A stretch of 64,000 nucleotides of DNA from an uncultured Pelagibacteraceae bacterium (GCA_902594705.1 CACJNI010000003.1:62001-126000); one strand, 5' to 3'. Positions 1-9,269 are shown, counted from the first letter of the stretch. The notes: generated by a model not told the origin, from the sequence alone. Made by a program: numbers and translations.

Positions 1-347
1 GTTCTACATTGCTCTTGAGCGCTATAATCATTTCTTGGTAAGAAAATCATACCCACACATAGTTCAGAATTATCATGTTTATGACCAGTGACTTCAATTT
101 TTTCCTCAAAGAAATCTTTAGGAATTTCAATATGGATTCCAGCACCATCTCCAGTTTTTCCGTCTGCATCGATTGCACCCCTATGCCAAACAGCTTTTAA
201 GGCATCGATTCCATATTCTACGACTTTTCTTGATTTTAGGCCTTCGGTGGATGCTACTAAACCTACACCACATGCATCATGTTCCATTTCTTCTGAGTAA
301 ACATGATTACTTTTTAAAATTTTTAAATTTTTATTTCTTAACTTCAT
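1..347 (-). CDS. gltB: Glutamate synthase large subunit, N-terminal fragment (cut by window edge)
   Basis: Only the first ~115 codons lie in the window. GltB hydrolyses glutamine in its N-terminal amidotransferase domain and passes ammonia to 2-oxoglutarate to make glutamate. The visible part contains HDACGVGLVAS, in which the Cys is the expected N-terminal nucleophile after removal of a propeptide of about 20 residues, and WHRGAIDADGKTGDGAGI, the conserved glutaminase region. The ATG overlaps the last base of the gltD stop codon, so the two subunits are translationally linked. The order gltD then gltB is the reverse of the common gltB-gltD order. Confidence 0.93.
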   Translation of the reverse strand, partial: MKLRNKNLKILKSNHVYSEEMEHDACGVGLVASTEGLKSRKVVEYGIDALKAVWHRGAIDADGKTGDGAGIHIEIPKDFFEEKIEVTGHKHDNSELCVGMIFLPRNDYSAQEQCR

Positions 348-1780
348 TAAGCAACTCTAAGTTTTTGTTTGCTTTCTAAATAATTATCAATTGATGTTGC
401 AGCATCTCTTCCGTCTTTTATGCCCCAAACCACTAAAGATGCTCCACGAACTATATCTCCAGCTGCAAAAACTCCCTCTATACTAGTTTCCATTGTATCA
501 AAATCCGCTTTTATTGTTCCCCATCTTGATACTTGTAATTTTTCTTCATTAAATAATTTTGGAAGATCTTCTGGATCAAATCCGAGTGCTTTGATTACAA
601 GATCAGCTTTAATTTCAAAATCTGAATTTTCTTCAACAACTGGTTTTCTTCTACCACTATCATCTGGCTCACCCAATTTCATTTTATTAACAACTACACT
701 TTCAATTTTATTTGTTCCCTTAAACTCTTTAGGGCTTGTTAACCAAATGAATTCAACACCTTCTTCCTCTGCATTGCCAACTTCTCTTGCTGATCCTGGC
801 ATATTTTCTCTATCTCTTCTATATAAACATTTTACAGATTTAGCATTCTGTCTTACCGAAGTCCTTAAGCAGTCCATTGCTGTATCGCCACCTCCAATTA
901 CTACAACATCTTTGCCTTCAGCATTTAAAGTTCCGTTATCAAACAACTCAACTTTATCACCTAGTCCTTTTTTATTTGATGCTGTCAAAAATTCCATGGC
1001 AGGGAAAATATTACTCAAATCGTTACCAGGTAGATTAACTTCTCTAGCTTTATAAACTCCTGTAGCTATTAAAATTGCATCATGTTTTTCTCTTAACTCC
1101 GTTAAGCTGGAATCTTTTCCAACTTCAAAGTTTAAGACAAATTTTATTCCGCTTTCTTCCAAAAGTTTTATTCTTCTTTGAACAACATGCTTTTCTAATT
1201 TAAATCCTGGGATACCATATATTAGTAGCCCTCCAGCTCTGTCGTAACGATCATATATGGTTACCTTGTATCCTTTTTTTCTGAGTTGTTCTCCACAAGC
1301 AATTCCGGCAGGACCAGAACCTATAATTCCTACACTCTCGTTTTTTTCACTATTTATTTCTATTGGTTTAACCCAACCATTTTCCCAAGCTTTCTCTGTG
1401 ATATATTTTTCTATTGATCCAATAGTTACTGTTCCATGACCCGATTGCTCTATTACACAATTTCCTTCACACAGCCTATCCTGGGGGCAAATTCTTCCAC
1501 AAACTTCTGGCATGTTGTTTGTGCTTTGTGATAATTGATAAGCTTCCTCATATCTTCCCTCAGCAGTTAGTTTAAGCCAATCTGGTATATTGTTACTTAA
1601 TGGACAATGAACTTGGCAAAATGGTACTCCACATTGGGAACATCTGCTTGACTGCTGAACAGCTCTATCTTTTAGAAATTCTTGATATATTTCATCAAAA
1701 TCCTCTTTTCGCTCGGATATATCTCTTTTAGGTGGATTTTGTTGACCTATATCAACAAACTTAAGCATTTTTTCTGACAT
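347..1780 (-). CDS. gltD: Glutamate synthase small (beta) subunit
   Basis: The 477-residue protein is the normal length for GltD, the FAD/NADPH subunit that feeds electrons to GltB for nitrogen assimilation. Visible signatures are two Cys clusters near the N-terminus (Cys47/50/55/59 and Cys94/98/104/108) that bind [4Fe-4S] centres, an FAD dinucleotide fold GIIGSGPAGI near residue 155, and a second NADPH fold VVVIGGGDTAMDC near residue 295. The C-terminus has the AAGDIVRGASLVVWG motif of the pyridine nucleotide-disulfide family. The chosen ATG gives MSEKMLKFVDI; no clear Shine-Dalgarno precedes it. It is the first gene of a gltD-gltB operon whose promoter must lie in 1781-1958, shared with divergent uppP. 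Confidence 0.95.
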   Translation of the reverse strand: MSEKMLKFVDIGQQNPPKRDISERKEDFDEIYQEFLKDRAVQQSSRCSQCGVPFCQVHCPLSNNIPDWLKLTAEGRYEEAYQLSQSTNNMPEVCGRICPQDRLCEGNCVIEQSGHGTVTIGSIEKYITEKAWENGWVKPIEINSEKNESVGIIGSGPAGIACGEQLRKKGYKVTIYDRYDRAGGLLIYGIPGFKLEKHVVQRRIKLLEESGIKFVLNFEVGKDSSLTELREKHDAILIATGVYKAREVNLPGNDLSNIFPAMEFLTASNKKGLGDKVELFDNGTLNAEGKDVVVIGGGDTAMDCLRTSVRQNAKSVKCLYRRDRENMPGSAREVGNAEEEGVEFIWLTSPKEFKGTNKIESVVVNKMKLGEPDDSGRRKPVVEENSDFEIKADLVIKALGFDPEDLPKLFNEEKLQVSRWGTIKADFDTMETSIEGVFAAGDIVRGASLVVWGIKDGRDAATSIDNYLESKQKLRVA

Positions 1781-1958
1781 GGTGGACGCTGTATATACGA
1801 TAAAAATTTAATAATAAACAATTACAAGGTCATAAATATTGACTAATATTTCACAAAAATTAAGTAAATCAGAGGTTTTTTCTTATTATGCATAGATGAT
1901 ATGCAAATATGTAATTGCTTTAATTTGGTTACAATTTCATTATGAAGTATTGGATCTA

Positions 1959-2726
1959 ATGATTTCAAAATATGTAGAGACACTAATTTTATCAATTATT
2001 CAAGGAATATCTGAATTTATTCCTGTTAGCTCGTCTGCACATCTTTTAATTATATCAAGATTGAGTGACTTCAATGTTAGCAACCTACAATTAGATATTA
2101 GTCTGCATTTAGGTTCCTTGTTAGCAATTATTTTATTTTTTAGAAAAGAATTAATAAATATCATTAATAATAAAAATATATTTCTACTAATAATTCTTGG
2201 GTCTATACCATTAGTAATTGTTGGTTATATTTTTTACTCCACAAATTTAATTGATCAATTTAGAAACTTAAAAGTTGTCGCTTGGACAACTTTGATTTTT
2301 GGAATTTTATTATACTTTTCAGATAAGTTTGAATTGAAAAATAAAATTTCTTCAGAATTAAATATTAAAAGTATTATTATAATAGGGTTATTTCAGATTT
2401 TATCTATTATTCCAGGAGTCAGTAGATCAGGTATAGTAATTACAGCTTCAAGATTTTTAAAATTTGACAGAGTTGAATCATCAAAGATAGCTTTTTATTT
2501 GTCTATTCCAGCTTTAGCCGGTGCAAGTGTTTTGGGATTTAAAGATGTTATTTATGATCAAATAAATTTTGATGCTATATTTATTTTTTCTACTTCAGCT
2601 TCATTTTTATTTTCTTATTTTACAATTAAATATTTTCTTATTTATGTTAAAATGTTTAGTTTGAGTTTTTTTGTTATTTATAGAATAGTTTTAAGTATTA
2701 TTCTTTTTTCAATTATTTACTTGTGA
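1959..2726 (+). CDS. uppP: Undecaprenyl-diphosphatase
   Basis: A 255-residue integral membrane protein of the UppP/BacA family, which dephosphorylates undecaprenyl pyrophosphate so the lipid carrier of peptidoglycan precursors can be reused. The two family motifs are present: QGISEFIPVSSSAHL near the N-terminus and PGVSRSG around residue 155. Several hydrophobic helices follow. An upstream in-frame ATG at 1896 would add 21 residues that do not resemble the family; the ATG at 1959 places the first motif at its usual distance. The 3' end overlaps the convergent DMT transporter gene by 18 bp. Confidence 0.93.
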   Translation: MISKYVETLILSIIQGISEFIPVSSSAHLLIISRLSDFNVSNLQLDISLHLGSLLAIILFFRKELINIINNKNIFLLIILGSIPLVIVGYIFYSTNLIDQFRNLKVVAWTTLIFGILLYFSDKFELKNKISSELNIKSIIIIGLFQILSIIPGVSRSGIVITASRFLKFDRVESSKIAFYLSIPALAGASVLGFKDVIYDQINFDAIFIFSTSASFLFSYFTIKYFLIYVKMFSLSFFVIYRIVLSIILFSIIYL

Positions 2727-3608
2727 TTTTTTGGACGTTGGAGCAATTTGAGAAAATATTACAGCAATAAGAATTAATACACATCCTATAATATTATTTA
2801 TGTTAAGAACTTGACTTAAAATAATCCATCCAGCAATTGTTGCAAAGACACCTTCAAGAGAGTAAATTATTGCTGCTGGAGCTTCTTCAATATTTTTTTG
2901 TGCAAACATTTGTAAAGTAAAAGCAATTCCTCCAGATAAGACACCTGCATATAATATTGAACTATACTCAGTTAAAATTTTTGTAATAACTACTTCCTCT
3001 AAAATAAAAGCAAATATAAGAGATAAACCAAAAACAAGAGCTGCTTGTAATGCTGCATAAAAAATTGGTATATTAAATTTCTCCATAAATTTTCCAGCGA
3101 AAATTATATGTAAAGCCCAAAATAGTGAGCATAGAATAACCAAAGCATCACCTATCATAATTTCTGAGTTTGAAAAATCACTTAATAGGTAAACACCTAT
3201 TATACATAAACCTATTGAAGGCCAAAGACTCCAATGGACTTTAATAGAATAAATAAAAAATAATAAAATTGGAACTAATGGAACATAAAAAACTGTGAAA
3301 AAAGCTGCATTAGCTATATTCGTGTATTGTAATGCGGCTTGCTGCAAGTAAGTGCCTAAAAATAATGATATACCCATTAAAAATAAATATTTTAAAAATA
3401 ATTTTTTATTAGTATTGATTTCATAATTAATTTTTTTTCTTTCTAAAATTAAAGCAATGGGTAGGACTGTAAGAAAACCAACAAAAAATCTAGATGCATT
3501 GAATGTTAATGGACCAATATTGTCCATGCCTGTGTCTTGAGCAATGAAAGCAGTGCCCCAAATAAATGTTGTCATCAAAGCGCATATTAGCGATGTAGTT
3601 TTGGACAT
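2709..3608 (-). CDS. DMT-superfamily (EamA) transporter
   Basis: A 299-residue membrane protein with about ten hydrophobic helices arranged as two EamA repeats: the first begins with ALMTTFIWGTAFIAQDTG and the second with GDALVILCSLFWALHIIFAG. Members are drug/metabolite exporters or, less often, importers; the substrate cannot be read from sequence. It begins 14 bp after the dioxygenase gene, so it is probably the last gene of the aceE-aceF-dioxygenase transcript. Its 3' end overlaps uppP, read in the opposite direction, and no terminator hairpin is seen there. Confidence 0.85.
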   Translation of the reverse strand: MSKTTSLICALMTTFIWGTAFIAQDTGMDNIGPLTFNASRFFVGFLTVLPIALILERKKINYEINTNKKLFLKYLFLMGISLFLGTYLQQAALQYTNIANAAFFTVFYVPLVPILLFFIYSIKVHWSLWPSIGLCIIGVYLLSDFSNSEIMIGDALVILCSLFWALHIIFAGKFMEKFNIPIFYAALQAALVFGLSLIFAFILEEVVITKILTEYSSILYAGVLSGGIAFTLQMFAQKNIEEAPAAIIYSLEGVFATIAGWIILSQVLNINNIIGCVLILIAVIFSQIAPTSKKSQVNN

Positions 3609-3622
3609 TAATTTAATTAAAT

Positions 3623-4720
3623 TTAGATAATATTATTCATTCTACAGCAGCTATCAAAATCTTCTTTATTGATATAGCAACCAGCCATTTTTCTTATACC
3701 TGAAAATGCGCCTCTACCGTGCATTACTCTCCAATTATTAAAAATTAGTAATTCACCAGGTTTTAAAATATGCCTCCACTGATATTGCTTTTGGTTTGCC
3801 ATCGTATCAAATACTTTAATTGCTTTATAAAAATTAATTGTTTTCTGATTATTTTCTCTAAAAGGTGCTCTATCGTAATTGTTAAAACTAATTTGATCAA
3901 AATTATTTTTTTCATTTAATTTTATTATTGGTCTTTTTGCTTCAAGGCGAACACCATCACCAATATAAGAACCTTTAACTTTTGTATTTGTTAAAGTTTT
4001 AAAATGTTTTTTATATTTTTGTTTGATTTCATTTGCCAATTTAAAACCATCTACCATTATAGAATCTCCACCTTTAGCATCATACTTACAACAAAGCAGT
4101 AATTGTAAACCCGGAGCATCATTACTATATGTAGAGTCTGTATGTGGTCTCAGTTCTTGGTTTGAATATGCACTGTCTGCTTTTTTATTATTTGATTCAA
4201 AAGTCCACAATCCTCCAAAAATTGAATTTCTGACATAACCAATTTTTTTAGCTATATATTCAACAGAGTTTAAGTTCTTTGAACAATTTCTTACGACTGC
4301 AAAACCATATATGTGGATTTTTTTTAATAAATTTTTAAATCCAACTTTAGTTCGTAATTGCTTATAATTAATGAAAATTTGATTTTTTATGTCTTTATCT
4401 TTCCAAAATTGAGTATCACTTTTAGTTTCTTCTTTTTTTAAAGAATTTTTTTTTAAAAATTCATATGAATATTTGGTTGGTTTATTTTCATCAGACCATA
4501 ATATTTCAATAAATTTCCCTTTTTTTAATAATTTTGCTTTTTTAACTTTGATATTAATATCTAAATTTGCGGTATAAGTTATTCTTTGATTGGTTTTAAA
4601 ATCCCAGTTTTCTTTATTTTTAATATGATCCCTTAACCAAATGTTAGGAAATGTTTCAAACTTATTGTCATTAAAATAAAATACAGTTTTATTATTTAAA
4701 AGTTTAAAATTTTTAATCAT
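3623..4720 (-). CDS. Gamma-butyrobetaine dioxygenase-like Fe(II)/2-oxoglutarate oxygenase
   Basis: 365 residues with the two-domain layout of the gamma-butyrobetaine/trimethyllysine hydroxylase group: an N-terminal GBBH-like domain (FPNIWLRDHI near residue 30) and a C-terminal TauD/TfdA jelly roll. Metal ligands are visible as HTD in LRPHTDSTYSNDAPGLQLL and the distal His in NNWRVMHGRGAFSG; the Arg after this motif is the likely 2-oxoglutarate anchor. Family members with known function usually carry a zinc-binding CxCxxC after the WLRD sequence; here that stretch is DHIKNKENWD and has no Cys. The ATG overlaps the aceF stop codon (ATGA), so it is coupled to the pyruvate dehydrogenase genes. 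The substrate is unknown; carnitine-type betaine hydroxylation is only a family-based guess. Confidence 0.82.
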   Translation of the reverse strand: MIKNFKLLNNKTVFYFNDNKFETFPNIWLRDHIKNKENWDFKTNQRITYTANLDINIKVKKAKLLKKGKFIEILWSDENKPTKYSYEFLKKNSLKKEETKSDTQFWKDKDIKNQIFINYKQLRTKVGFKNLLKKIHIYGFAVVRNCSKNLNSVEYIAKKIGYVRNSIFGGLWTFESNNKKADSAYSNQELRPHTDSTYSNDAPGLQLLLCCKYDAKGGDSIMVDGFKLANEIKQKYKKHFKTLTNTKVKGSYIGDGVRLEAKRPIIKLNEKNNFDQISFNNYDRAPFRENNQKTINFYKAIKVFDTMANQKQYQWRHILKPGELLIFNNWRVMHGRGAFSGIRKMAGCYINKEDFDSCCRMNNII

Positions 4721-6000
4721 TGCTTAGCTAATTTGTAGGCAAAGTTTTTACCAAGGTTATTTTTTAATTCATTATTAAATCTTGAACCCTCAGCACCGTC
4801 AATAATTCTATGATCGTAAGAGAGTGATAAAGGCAACATTGTTCTAGGTTTAAATTGTCCATCAATATAAACAGGTTTAATATAAGTCCTTCCAATTCCT
4901 AAAATAGCAACTTCAGGATAATTTATTATAGGAGTAAAATAAGTTCCTCCAATGCCGCCTAGGCTTGTTATAGTTATGGATCCTCCATAAAACTCTTTTT
5001 TATCTATCTTCAAATTTCGGCAATCATCACTAACTTTTTTTAGATCCTTGCTGATTTGATCTATATTCTTTTGATTAGCATTTCTTATTTTTGGCACCAT
5101 TAAACCATTGGGAGTATCAACTGCAATTCCTACATGGAAGTATTTTTTTAATGTTATTTTTCCATTTTCAATATTGTCAATAGAACTATTAAATCTTGGA
5201 AAAACTTTCAAAGCTTCCACAACTGCCTTTATAATAAATGCCAATGGAGTAATTTTCTTTTTTTCTCCAGTAAAAGTATCAGTCAAATTTTGTCTAAATT
5301 CTTCTAACTCAGTGATATCTGCTTCATCACAACTAGTAACATGCGGTATTGTTTGCCAAGAATTTGATAAATGTGGAGCAGCAATTCTTTTAATTCTTGG
5401 TATATCTTGAATTTCTACATCTCCAAAATCAGCGTGATCATATTCTGAGGGCTTTATAGATGGAGCCTTCTTTTCTTCTTGAGGTTTATTAAAATTAGAA
5501 GATACGAATTTTTTTATATCCTCCTCTATAATTCTTCCTGATCTTTGTGATCCAGTAATATTATTAATATCGACACCAAGTTCTCTTGCAAATTTTCTAG
5601 TTTTTGGACTAGCAAGTGCTTTGCTTGATTTGAATACACTAACTCTATTATTTTTTATTATTTCTTTTGGTTTTGAAATTACTTTTTCGGGTGGTTTTTG
5701 TATAATAGTTTCTTCTTTAATCTCTTTGACCTCTTCCTCAATTTGCTCATCTGGTTTTTCTTCTTCTGAACCAATTATTAGTATTGATGAACCCTCTGAA
5801 ACCTTATCACCAACTTTTAAATTAACTTTTTTAACACTACCTGAGTATGGGCTTGGGATCTCAACACTTGATTTATCGCTTTCTATTGTAATTATCGGGT
5901 CATCTTTATTAATATTTGATCCTGCCTCTATTAATACCTCAATTACTTCAACATCTTTAAAATCACCAATGTTTGGAACTAATACTTCTTTCTCGCTCAT
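4717..6000 (-). CDS. aceF: Pyruvate dehydrogenase complex E2, dihydrolipoamide acetyltransferase
   Basis: 427 residues with the standard E2 order: one lipoyl domain (residues 1-78, lipoyl Lys43 in ESDKSSVE), a charged Pro/Glu-rich linker, a peripheral subunit-binding domain (SPKTRKFARELGVDINNI, about 133-165), and the acetyltransferase catalytic domain. The catalytic motif is YDHRIIDGAEGSRF near the C-terminus, with the His and Asp present. It transfers acetyl groups from lipoyl-lysine to CoA. Enterobacterial E2 has three lipoyl domains; this one has a single domain, with another carried by the upstream E1. It overlaps aceE by 1 bp and the downstream dioxygenase by 4 bp. Confidence 0.95.
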   Translation of the reverse strand: MSEKEVLVPNIGDFKDVEVIEVLIEAGSNINKDDPIITIESDKSSVEIPSPYSGSVKKVNLKVGDKVSEGSSILIIGSEEEKPDEQIEEEVKEIKEETIIQKPPEKVISKPKEIIKNNRVSVFKSSKALASPKTRKFARELGVDINNITGSQRSGRIIEEDIKKFVSSNFNKPQEEKKAPSIKPSEYDHADFGDVEIQDIPRIKRIAAPHLSNSWQTIPHVTSCDEADITELEEFRQNLTDTFTGEKKKITPLAFIIKAVVEALKVFPRFNSSIDNIENGKITLKKYFHVGIAVDTPNGLMVPKIRNANQKNIDQISKDLKKVSDDCRNLKIDKKEFYGGSITITSLGGIGGTYFTPIINYPEVAILGIGRTYIKPVYIDGQFKPRTMLPLSLSYDHRIIDGAEGSRFNNELKNNLGKNFAYKLAKQ

Positions 6001-9000
6001 TATAATTTTGTGGGCATAGGCTTATCTTTATCAATTTTATATTTTTTAATTGCATCTACCGCATGTTTAGAAGCAATTAATTGTTCATTAGATAAAATAC
6101 TTAAGCCATATGCAACTATATGCTCTTTATCGACTTCAAAAAATTTTCTTAGATTTTTTCTTGTATCACTTCTACCAAATCCATCTGTGCCCAATGAATA
6201 AAAACTTTTATTTATATAAGGTCTAATTTGGTCAGAATTCATTCTCATGTAATCTGAAGCTGCTAAAATAGGACCTTCGGTTTTTCCAAGGCATTTTTCA
6301 ACGTAAGAGATTTTTTTCTCTCCTCCTGGATTAAGCAAATTATACCTTTCTGTTTCAAGTCCATCTCTTCTTAATTCATTAAAACTGGTAACACTCCATA
6401 CTTCACTATCAACTTGATATTCATTTTGTAAAATTTCTGCTGCTTCAATCATCTCTCTTAAAATTGTTCCTGAACCTAATAATTGAATCTTATTTTTTTT
6501 ATTCTTGCTGAAATCTTTTATTTTATACATCCCTTTTAATATGCCTTCTTCACAATCTTTGGGCATCTCTGGATGAGGATAATTTTCATTCATTGTTGTA
6601 ATGTAGTAAAAAATATTTTCATGTTTTTCATGCATTCTTCTTAAACCTTCTTTAAAAATTGTAGCTAATTCATAATGAAAGGTTGGATCATAAGAAACAC
6701 AATTTGGAATTGTTGATGCTAATAAATGACTGTGACCATCTTGGTGTTGAAGACCTTCTCCAGCCAAAGTTGTTCTTCCAGCTGTAGCTCCAATTAGAAA
6801 TCCTCTTGTTTGACTATCTCCAGCCGCCCAAGCAAAATCGCCAGTTCTTTGAAAACCAAACATAGAATAAAAAAGATAAATTGGTATCATTTCTATATCA
6901 TGATTTGAATACGATGTTCCTGCTGCTATCCATGATGCCATGGATCCAGCCTCATTTATTCCTTCCTCTAAAACTTGACCACTTTTCTCTTCCTTGTAAG
7001 AGCTTAATTGAGCTGAGTCCTCTGGCTCATATTTTTGACCTTCATGCGCATATATACCTATTTTTTGGAAAAAACCTTCCATACCAAATGTTCTTGCTTC
7101 ATCAGGGATTATTGGAACAAGTCTTGGAGCAACATTTTTATCTCTTAGCAAATTCGTCAACATCCTAACAAGTGCCATTGTAGTTGACATTTCTTTTTCA
7201 CCGGTTGATTTTTTCATAAAGTCAAAAATATCATTACTTGGTGTTTTGATTGGTTTCGAAAAAGACGATCTCTCAGGAATATATCCTCCTAAAGCCAATC
7301 TTCTTTTTTTTAAGTATTTTATTTCCTCTGAATTTTCATCAGGTCTAAAGTATTCTATATTTTTGACTTGTTCATCTGTTAATGGAACATCAAATCTATC
7401 TCTATAATATAGCAAATCATCTACACCTAATTTTTTTTGCTGATGGGTTGTATTTATACTTTCACCAGATTTTCCCATACCGTATCCTTTAATTGTTTTA
7501 GCTAATATGACTGTTGGTCTGTCTTTTGTGTTAATAGCTCTATGATAAGCAGCATAAACTTTATGCGGGTCGTGACCGCCTCTATTTAATTTCCAAATAT
7601 CGCTATCCGTATAACTTGCAACTAGATTTTTAAGTTCAGGGTATTTCCCAAAGAAGTTATCTCTAACATATAAACCGCCTTTTGCTTTAAAGGCTTGGTA
7701 TTCTCCATCAACTGCTTCGTTCATTCTTTTTACAAGTAAACCTGATTTATCATTTGCGAGTAAAGGATCCCAATATGATCCCCAAATAACTTTTATTACA
7801 TTCCATCCAGCTCCTCTAAAAATTCCTTCTAATTCTTGAATAATTTTACCATTGCCTCTTACTGGACCATCTAATCTTTGTAGGTTGCAGTTCACAACAT
7901 AAATCAAGTTATCTAACTTTTCTCTTGCTGCTAAACCAATAGATCCTAGAGCTTCTGGCTCATCTATTTCACCATCTCCTAAGAAAGACCAAACTTTTCT
8001 ATTCTCATCTTTTATTAATTTTCTATTAATAAGATATTTCATAAATCTTGCCTGATAGGTTGCCATCATTGGTCCAAGACCCATGGAAACAGTTGGAAAC
8101 TGCCAAAACTTAGGCATCAGCCATGGATGAGGATAAGATGATAAACCTCCTGGGTAAACTTCCTGTCTGAATCTATCTAATTGCTTCTCGTCAAGTCTTC
8201 CTTCCAAAAAAGCTCTAGCGTAAATACCTGGCGCTGAATGTCCTTGGAAATAAATTAAATCTCCACCAAATTTATTGCTTTTAGCTCTCCAAAAATGATT
8301 CATTCCTATATCATAAAGAGTTGCTGCTGAAGCAAATGTCCCAATGTGACCTCCTAATGAAGGATCTCTCATGTTTGCTCTGACAACCATCACTGCTGAA
8401 TTCCATCGAATTAGTGCTCTGATTTTTCTTTCGATATTTTGATCGCCTGGAGATTTTATCTCTTCATCTGCTGGTATAGTGTTTATGTATGGTGTATTTT
8501 GGGTGTAGGGTATATTTGATCCCTCTTTATATGCCTGATCAATTAATTGTTTAATTAAAAAATGAGCTCTCTCAGGTCCTTCGGAATGTACTACGGCAGA
8601 CAAAGATTCTAACCATTCTTTCGTCTCTTGAGGATCAATATCATTATTATTTTCAACTATTTCTAATCTTTCATTATGTTCTTCTACTTGTGTATTTTCT
8701 ACTTTGATCTCTTTATGTACACTCGTATCTAATTCAGAATTATTATATCCGTTAGAATTTTCCGCTTCCGCAATTATTTTTTCCGTTGCAGGTGGTATCT
8801 TTTCAATAGTTTCTTGTTTTTGCTGAGTTCCATTCTCAGAAGATAATGTTAGTATCAAATCTCCTTTAGAAACTTTATCACCAATCTTTATGTTAATACT
8901 ATCTACAACACCCTCAAAAGCAGATGGTACTTCAACACTTGATTTATCACTTTCTAAAGTTATTACAGGGTCATTTTTAGAGATTTTATCTCCTTCTTTT

Positions 9001-9068
9001 ACAAGAATTTCTATGATTTCTACTTCTTCAAAATCTCCAATATCTGGAACTAGTAATTTTTCACTCAT
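6000..9068 (-). CDS. aceE: Pyruvate dehydrogenase E1 (homodimeric type) with N-terminal lipoyl domain
   Basis: 1022 residues, longer than the usual ~890 of homodimeric AceE. Residues 1-78 form a lipoyl domain with ESDKSSVE (Lys42); 79-143 is an acidic, low-complexity linker; from about 144 (IDPQETKEWLESL) the protein is a full AceE. The thiamine diphosphate motif GDGEIDEPEALG starts at residue 364 and ends with the NCN near 393. By eye, the lipoyl domain matches that of the adjacent aceF at roughly 47 of 77 aligned positions, so it probably arose by local copying. E1 decarboxylates pyruvate and reductively acetylates lipoyl groups. The promoter must lie in the AT-rich 9069-9179. It heads a probable aceE-aceF-dioxygenase-DMT operon. 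No E3 gene is in the window. Confidence 0.95.
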   Translation of the reverse strand: MSEKLLVPDIGDFEEVEIIEILVKEGDKISKNDPVITLESDKSSVEVPSAFEGVVDSINIKIGDKVSKGDLILTLSSENGTQQKQETIEKIPPATEKIIAEAENSNGYNNSELDTSVHKEIKVENTQVEEHNERLEIVENNNDIDPQETKEWLESLSAVVHSEGPERAHFLIKQLIDQAYKEGSNIPYTQNTPYINTIPADEEIKSPGDQNIERKIRALIRWNSAVMVVRANMRDPSLGGHIGTFASAATLYDIGMNHFWRAKSNKFGGDLIYFQGHSAPGIYARAFLEGRLDEKQLDRFRQEVYPGGLSSYPHPWLMPKFWQFPTVSMGLGPMMATYQARFMKYLINRKLIKDENRKVWSFLGDGEIDEPEALGSIGLAAREKLDNLIYVVNCNLQRLDGPVRGNGKIIQELEGIFRGAGWNVIKVIWGSYWDPLLANDKSGLLVKRMNEAVDGEYQAFKAKGGLYVRDNFFGKYPELKNLVASYTDSDIWKLNRGGHDPHKVYAAYHRAINTKDRPTVILAKTIKGYGMGKSGESINTTHQQKKLGVDDLLYYRDRFDVPLTDEQVKNIEYFRPDENSEEIKYLKKRRLALGGYIPERSSFSKPIKTPSNDIFDFMKKSTGEKEMSTTMALVRMLTNLLRDKNVAPRLVPIIPDEARTFGMEGFFQKIGIYAHEGQKYEPEDSAQLSSYKEEKSGQVLEEGINEAGSMASWIAAGTSYSNHDIEMIPIYLFYSMFGFQRTGDFAWAAGDSQTRGFLIGATAGRTTLAGEGLQHQDGHSHLLASTIPNCVSYDPTFHYELATIFKEGLRRMHEKHENIFYYITTMNENYPHPEMPKDCEEGILKGMYKIKDFSKNKKNKIQLLGSGTILREMIEAAEILQNEYQVDSEVWSVTSFNELRRDGLETERYNLLNPGGEKKISYVEKCLGKTEGPILAASDYMRMNSDQIRPYINKSFYSLGTDGFGRSDTRKNLRKFFEVDKEHIVAYGLSILSNEQLIASKHAVDAIKKYKIDKDKPMPTKL

Positions 9069-9179
9069 TTCGCTATTTGTATATATATATATTATTTACT
9101 TTTAATAGATGTATATTTTTGACCATTATTAAAATTTAGTAAAATTAATAATAAATGTTAAAAGAATAGATTAAATTTA

Positions 9180-9256
9180 GCGCCTGTAGCTCAATTGGAT
9201 AGAGCGCTTGGCTACGGACCAGGAGGTTCTGGGTTCGACTCCTAGCAGGCGCACCA
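9180..9256 (+). tRNA. tRNA-Arg (ACG)
   Basis: A complete 77-nt cloverleaf can be folded: the acceptor stem GCGCCTG pairs with CAGGCGC, D-arm GCTC/GAGC, anticodon stem CTTGG/CCAGG with loop CTACGGA (anticodon ACG), five-base variable loop, T-arm CTGGG/CCTAG around TTCGACT, then discriminator A and an encoded CCA. The first anticodon base would be edited to inosine to read CGN codons. A strong ribosome binding site and small ORF follow 3 bp after the CCA, so the tRNA is probably cotranscribed with the downstream genes. Confidence 0.97.
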
Positions 9257-9269
9257 AAAGGAAGGAAAA

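Noticed and set aside
420..1055. 211-codon plus-strand ORF opposite gltD
   Set aside because: Shadow of gltD, which has complete family motifs; the antisense product is low-complexity Ser/Leu with no motif.
1896..1958. Longer N-terminus for UppP
   Set aside because: The added 21 residues have no family match and the ATG at 1959 gives the expected spacing to the first motif.
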